Of a DNA stretch of 64,000 nucleotides, positions 60,814-64,000 are shown in pieces. The stretch's first letter is position 1. The number at the start of each line of letters is the position of its first letter. The stretch spans positions 4,114,501 to 4,178,500 of the forward strand of contig NZ_CP018171.1 in NCBI RefSeq assembly GCF_001889605.1, given 5' to 3'. Under the pieces are notes generated by a model. It was given only the letters and a program-made list of their open reading frames with translations. It was not told the origin of the DNA and did not search any database. The position numbers and the translations under genes were made by a program. The stretch comes from Aquibium oceanicum (GTDB lineage: Bacteria; Pseudomonadota; Alphaproteobacteria; Rhizobiales; Rhizobiaceae).

Positions 60814-61791
60814 TCAGTTGAGCGCTTCGAGTACGACGGGAAGCGGCACGGTCGTGGTCTCCACCGCGCCTTCCCGGACATCCTGCCCGCGCCGCGCGAT
60901 CACGATCAGCCCCTCGATCGGCTCGCCGCGATCCATGCGGATCGCCGCTGGTTCTATAGAGACGACCTGGTATCCGCTCGCGGCCAGGAGATCGCGCAGA
61001 TAGCGTTCCGAATGCGCGTAGCGTCGGGACGCACGCAACACGAGGGGCTCGGGCCCGGCGTGGTGTTCGACGGAGAAAGCGAGAAAGCCCCCTTGGGTGC
61101 AGACCACCGCCGTCGCGGCAAGCAGGCGCTCCAGTGCGCCGACATAGAGGAACACGTCCGCAGCCACCACTAGGTCGGCGCGCAGTTCCCCCGGCGCGAA
61201 CGTCTGGAGATCCTGAAGGGTCAGCCTGTCGTAGACGCCCTTGGCCTGCGCCCTCTTCAGCATCTGCGCGGAGAGGTCGTAGCCCTCGATGAAGCTCGCG
61301 ACATGACGCAGGCGCTCGCCCATAAGTCCGGTGCCGCAGCCAAGATCGACCACGTGCGCAAAGCTGCCGGCACCGGCCTGCACGAGCGCCTGTGCGATCA
61401 ATTCGGGCACACGGTATGCCAGCTTCTCGACCAGCGACTGGTCGAAGCGCTCGGCATACTGATCGAACAGCGCTGCCACGAAGGCGCTCGGCGGCGCGTC
61501 GATCTGATGCGCGGCGCCGATAAGACCGAGTTTCATGCTGGCGCCGAGCCGGTCGTTCGGGTCCTGGCGCAGGGCCTCGGTCCAGGCATCGGCCGCACCG
61601 GCCAAGTCACCAGCCGTCTCCCGCATCTCGCCGAGGCGGTACCAACCCGCGGCCCAGCCGGGTACCAGCTGCAGCGTCTCAGCCAGTAGATCGGCTGCCG
61701 CCGCTTGTTCGCCGCTTGCGAAAAGCATCTCGGCGTAGTCCGCACGCCGGTCCGCGACGAGGTCGCCCGAGGAAAGCTGCATCGATGTCAT
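60814..61791 (-). CDS. TPR-containing SAM-dependent methyltransferase
   Basis: The 325-residue protein has N-terminal TPR-like helices (about 10-90; MLFASGEQAAAADLLAETLQ, GDLAGAADAWTEALRQDPND) and a class I methyltransferase domain with motif I VVDLGCGTGLMGERL near 147 and AADVFLYVGALERL near 215. It matches proteins annotated as predicted TPR methyltransferases. The target is not known. ATG at 61791 begins the TPR part; the longer frame upstream is dropped. Confidence 0.88.
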   Translation of the reverse strand: MTSMQLSSGDLVADRRADYAEMLFASGEQAAAADLLAETLQLVPGWAAGWYRLGEMRETAGDLAGAADAWTEALRQDPNDRLGASMKLGLIGAAHQIDAPPSAFVAALFDQYAERFDQSLVEKLAYRVPELIAQALVQAGAGSFAHVVDLGCGTGLMGERLRHVASFIEGYDLSAQMLKRAQAKGVYDRLTLQDLQTFAPGELRADLVVAADVFLYVGALERLLAATAVVCTQGGFLAFSVEHHAGPEPLVLRASRRYAHSERYLRDLLAASGYQVVSIEPAAIRMDRGEPIEGLIVIARRGQDVREGAVETTTVPLPVVLEALN

Positions 61792-62090
61792 GAAAGATCG
61801 GTCCGGGAACCCGGATATTCCGGGCGGCGGCTTATTGCCCAGTCCGGGAGAACTTGCAAGCGGCATTCCACTGCTTCGAGCGGGCTTCTCCGACGAAGGA
61901 TCGAACGTCAGTCATCTTGAAGTAATTATTGTGGGTGTTCTTATATTATAGTTTATGATATTTGATCACTTCTTACATATTAGAACGTTTTGAAGCTTGC
62001 GCGAAGCTTGCGCCGACACTTTGCCCAAGATTGAATTCCGAAGCCCCTCGATATACTCTTTCACGACGAATTCTCGCGAAGGAGGCACTG
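61792..62090. other. Divergent intergenic region with AT-rich tract
   Basis: About 300 bases separate the methyltransferase start from the repeat-protein start. From 61917 the sequence is strikingly AT-rich for about 65 bases, with TTGAAG (61917-61922) and TATATT (61942-61947) as a loose promoter, followed by the 11-bp tandem repeat at 61992-62013. Confidence 0.5.
61992..62013 (+). repeat. Tandem 11-bp direct repeat upstream of the repeat-protein gene
   Basis: GAAGCTTGCGC occurs twice head to tail. Its period is one DNA turn, as in sites for response-regulator dimers. It lies about 80 bases before the ATG at 62091 and downstream of the AT-rich tract. Confidence 0.6.
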
Positions 62091-62630
62091 ATGACCTTGA
62101 CGACGGTGATTTCACAGCCGAGGCCCGTGGGCAGCGCGACGTCTCAAGCCAGGAGAGAAATGGCGGACCCGAACGCTTTCTCCGACGCCATGGGTGCGCA
62201 GTCGAATCAGGCGGCGAACGACGACGGCGGGTCCGAAGGTACCTCGCCGACCGTCACCGCGACCTGGTCCGTCCCCACTGCCGGACTTGGTCCCGAGGAT
62301 GTCGGCGGTCTGCCGGTCGAACCCGAGGATCAGTTGAGCGGTCTGCCCTTCGAGGAAAGCGACGAACTCAGCGGCCTGCCCGTGGAGCCGAAGGATGAGA
62401 TCAGCGGATTACCCTTCGAACCGGAGGATGGACTCAGCGGATTGCCGGTAGAGGCGGAAGCGCCTGTCGCAGAAGGTCCGGTCGTGAGGGACAGATGGGT
62501 CAGCGAGGCGACCGCTGCATCCTCCGGTCAGGGCGTGTTCACGGGCGACATGGCATTCGAGACGATGTCGAGCCTGTTGGGCCGCTACGCGGCATCTCCG
62601 GCGGTACCCTATCAGGCAGCCACCAAGTAG
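62091..62630 (+). CDS. Hypothetical protein with five tandem 11-residue repeats
   Basis: The 179-residue protein is not recognised. AAGGAGG lies six bases before the ATG at 62091. Residues 72-126 are five repeats of the form (S/G)GLP(V/F)E-x-(E/K/S)D-x-(L/I), the fifth decayed, in which VE and FE alternate. The flanks are low-complexity and polar, with no signal peptide or membrane helix. Because bases as well as residues are close between copies, the repeats grew recently. It converges with gspJ, which ends 15 bases beyond its stop, and might be a substrate of that secretion system or a scaffold; this is speculation. Confidence 0.7.
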   Translation: MTLTTVISQPRPVGSATSQARREMADPNAFSDAMGAQSNQAANDDGGSEGTSPTVTATWSVPTAGLGPEDVGGLPVEPEDQLSGLPFEESDELSGLPVEPKDEISGLPFEPEDGLSGLPVEAEAPVAEGPVVRDRWVSEATAASSGQGVFTGDMAFETMSSLLGRYAASPAVPYQAATK

Positions 62631-62645
62631 CCGCGTCTCAAAGGG

Positions 62646-63299
62646 TCAGCGCGGTTCTGCGAAGCGTTCCATGCACGCCTGGAACGCTTCAGTCGTTCCG
62701 CAATTGGCCGGCATGTCGACCCTGAGGCGTGCGACGGCGAATTCCTTCCACGGTCGCGGCTCCGTACCCGAAATCTCGACATTGATGAGTCCCGGCAGGG
62801 TCGAGCGGTTGTGCCATTCCCCATAGGTCTCGCCGTTCGCGGCGGTATAGGTGAAGGCAAGCTTGATCGGGCCGCGGATCAGCGGCAGGTCCTCGCCGCC
62901 GGAGCGCTGGTCGCCATGGTCGCGCCGCGACCGCACGATCGCCTGATCTCCGCCGACGTTTGTGCGCAGATAGGTGACGCGGTCGATGCCTGCCCGCGCG
63001 TTGAAGCCCAGCGCCGGACGCAGGAAGGTGATCGTGTTCGCTCCGCCTTCGAAGAGCACCGCGGTACTCTTGTCGTCCTTGGCGAAGGGTTGCGCGGCTT
63101 CGAGATCCTCGACCAGCCGATCGAGGATGATGGCGGCCATGTCCGTACGGCTTCCCGACGCGATGAGATCCTGCCAGCGCTGCAGCCAGCTTCCCGTGTA
63201 GAGGGAAATGCCGCCGAACAGGATGCTTGCCAGCAGCAGCGCCACGATGGCCTCCAGCAGCGAGAACCCGCTGCGCGAGCGGCGCAGGCGCCTCCTCAT
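62646..63299 (-). CDS. gspJ: Type II secretion pseudopilin GspJ
   Basis: The 217-residue protein has a prepilin-type N terminus: basic leader RRRLRRSRSG, cleavage before F, then the hydrophobic FSLLEAIVALLLASILFGG with the conserved Glu at position +5. The rest fits GspJ (TLPGLINVEISGTEP, WKEFAVARLRVDMP). Its ATG overlaps the gspI stop (ATGA). It is the last gene on this strand; no gspK follows. Confidence 0.85.
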   Translation of the reverse strand: MRRRLRRSRSGFSLLEAIVALLLASILFGGISLYTGSWLQRWQDLIASGSRTDMAAIILDRLVEDLEAAQPFAKDDKSTAVLFEGGANTITFLRPALGFNARAGIDRVTYLRTNVGGDQAIVRSRRDHGDQRSGGEDLPLIRGPIKLAFTYTAANGETYGEWHNRSTLPGLINVEISGTEPRPWKEFAVARLRVDMPANCGTTEAFQACMERFAEPR

Positions 63300-63673
63300 G
63301 GCCGCCCGATCCGCACCGTCTCGAACAGTGGCTCGGAACCCAGGCCCAAGCCGCTGTTCGCGGTGAGAACCGAAACCAGGTACAGTCGCCATCCCGCGAC
63401 ATCAAGATCGTCTTCGCGGCCCCAGTCGTACGGTTCGACGCGAACCAGGAAGTCGCCGACCGTGCGTTCCCCTTCGCGCAGCGGTTCCAGCCCCATAGCC
63501 ACTGTGGCGGCGTCCTGCTGCTCCTGGCGCCGTTCTGCCGAGCGTTCCAACCCCCCGAACGATCCGGCGACGCCCCCGATGATCGCTGTAACCGGTCCCA
63601 TCATCAGCAGCGCTATGACGAAGGCGGCCAGCACCTCGATCAGCATGAAGCCGCGCTTCGGACGGAGCGTCAT
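63296..63673 (-). CDS. gspI: Type II secretion pseudopilin GspI
   Basis: The 125-residue protein has the prepilin signature PKRG/FMLIEVLAAFVIALLMMGP with Glu at +5. Its small size and place between gspH and gspJ fit GspI. Start and stop overlap both neighbours by four bases, so the pseudopilin genes are translated together. The mature protein should join the tip complex of the pseudopilus. Confidence 0.82.
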   Translation of the reverse strand: MTLRPKRGFMLIEVLAAFVIALLMMGPVTAIIGGVAGSFGGLERSAERRQEQQDAATVAMGLEPLREGERTVGDFLVRVEPYDWGREDDLDVAGWRLYLVSVLTANSGLGLGSEPLFETVRIGRP

Positions 63674-64000
63674 ATGGAGGCCATCTCCACGCGTCCGGTC
63701 AGCCAGTCGACGCGCAGTTCCATGGATCGTCCGCCACCTGTAAGCGTCAGCACACCGCCACACGAGCGGCCGTCTGAGAGGTAGCGCAACGCCCGCTGCC
63801 CCGCGATGAGGGGGCAAAGGTTCGAGGTGACCCATCGCAGGCCGATGCCGTTGCGGATGGTGAGCGGCTCGCCTCCGGCGACGCTGATGCGTCCGCGCTG
63901 CGCGTCCACCTCGATGTCCACCGCGCCCTGCTGCCGGACGGCCAGCGAACGGCCTTCCCGGAACGACGCGGCCACCTTTACGGCCTCCGCCTCCAGATCG
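63670..64000 (-). CDS. gspH: Type II secretion pseudopilin GspH-like, C-terminal part (5' end outside window)
   Basis: The frame is open to the window end, so the prepilin leader is not seen. The visible 109 residues are beta-rich (VDIEVDAQRGRISVAGGEPL, RYLSDGRSCGGVLTLTGGGR) and match the globular domain of GspH. The identification rests on this and on its place directly before gspI and gspJ with a four-base overlap. Confidence 0.72.
   Translation of the reverse strand, partial: DLEAEAVKVAASFREGRSLAVRQQGAVDIEVDAQRGRISVAGGEPLTIRNGIGLRWVTSNLCPLIAGQRALRYLSDGRSCGGVLTLTGGGRSMELRVDWLTGRVEMASI

Noticed and set aside
1-64000. CRISPR arrays
   Set aside because: I saw no series of evenly spaced direct repeats. 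The only tandem repeats are the 11-bp pair at 61992 and the coding repeats at 62304-62468.

Overview
The window reads as a chromosomal segment of a high-GC alphaproteobacterium of the order Hyphomicrobiales (Rhizobiales), most like Mesorhizobium and its relatives. The grounds are: a GcrA cell-cycle regulator with clustered GANTC (CcrM) sites upstream, a PodJ-like polarity protein, a class I lysyl-tRNA synthetase, a two-domain dCTP deaminase, metZ under a SAM-II riboswitch, and a luxI-crotonase-luxR quorum-sensing locus. This placement is inferred from gene content; no database was searched.

Layout. 1-3585: end of a GntR/FadR-type regulator, a VOC protein and an ABC importer (substrate-binding protein with a one-base frameshift, ATPase, permease). 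3630-10668: minus-strand type I restriction-modification operon hsdM-hsdS-ORF-hsdR, with an unknown AT-richer gene between hsdS and hsdR. 11041-13189: a small membrane protein, an excisionase-like gene and a tyrosine integrase ending beside tRNA-Gly(CCC). This looks like the right-hand end of an integrated island carrying the restriction system; its left attachment site was not found.

13632-27182 is mostly core: a bacterial voltage-gated Na+ channel homologue, dcd, riboswitch-controlled metZ, a CDP-alcohol phosphatidyltransferase, apaG, the argD-argF-hslO operon with an Arg-codon leader and terminator-like hairpin upstream, gcrA, phoR-phoU without the usual pst genes between them, and ppk2.

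27179-33447: a family 2 glycosyltransferase gene is split by a 4257-bp IS1595-type element. The element has 25-bp perfect inverted ends and an 8-bp target duplication, and carries six passenger genes besides its transposase. Removing the element and one copy of the duplication restores an open 667-residue frame, so the insertion looks recent.

33526-41943: quorum-sensing locus (crotonase, luxI, luxR), a family 3 solute-binding protein, a TerB-like protein, lysyl-tRNA synthetase, a nuclease-fold protein, an S24/LexA-like regulator, a DsbA-family isomerase and a thioesterase. 42173-50685: beta-oxidation block (fadB-like, thiolase, OsmC, two acyl-CoA dehydrogenases, MerR regulator with a 22-bp dyad in front of the first dehydrogenase), interrupted by an EAL phosphodiesterase gene on the other strand. 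51170-64000: podJ-like gene, TauE/SafE with TIGR02186 and DUF3429 neighbours, the pdeM/DEXH-helicase repair pair, a TPR-methyltransferase, a protein with five 11-residue repeats, and the gspH-gspI-gspJ end of a type II secretion pseudopilin operon that runs off the window.

The most noteworthy items are the cargo-bearing IS1595 element, the unknown gene inside the restriction operon, the argD leader, the GANTC cluster before gcrA, the luxI-linked crotonase with its dyads, and the 11-residue repeat protein.
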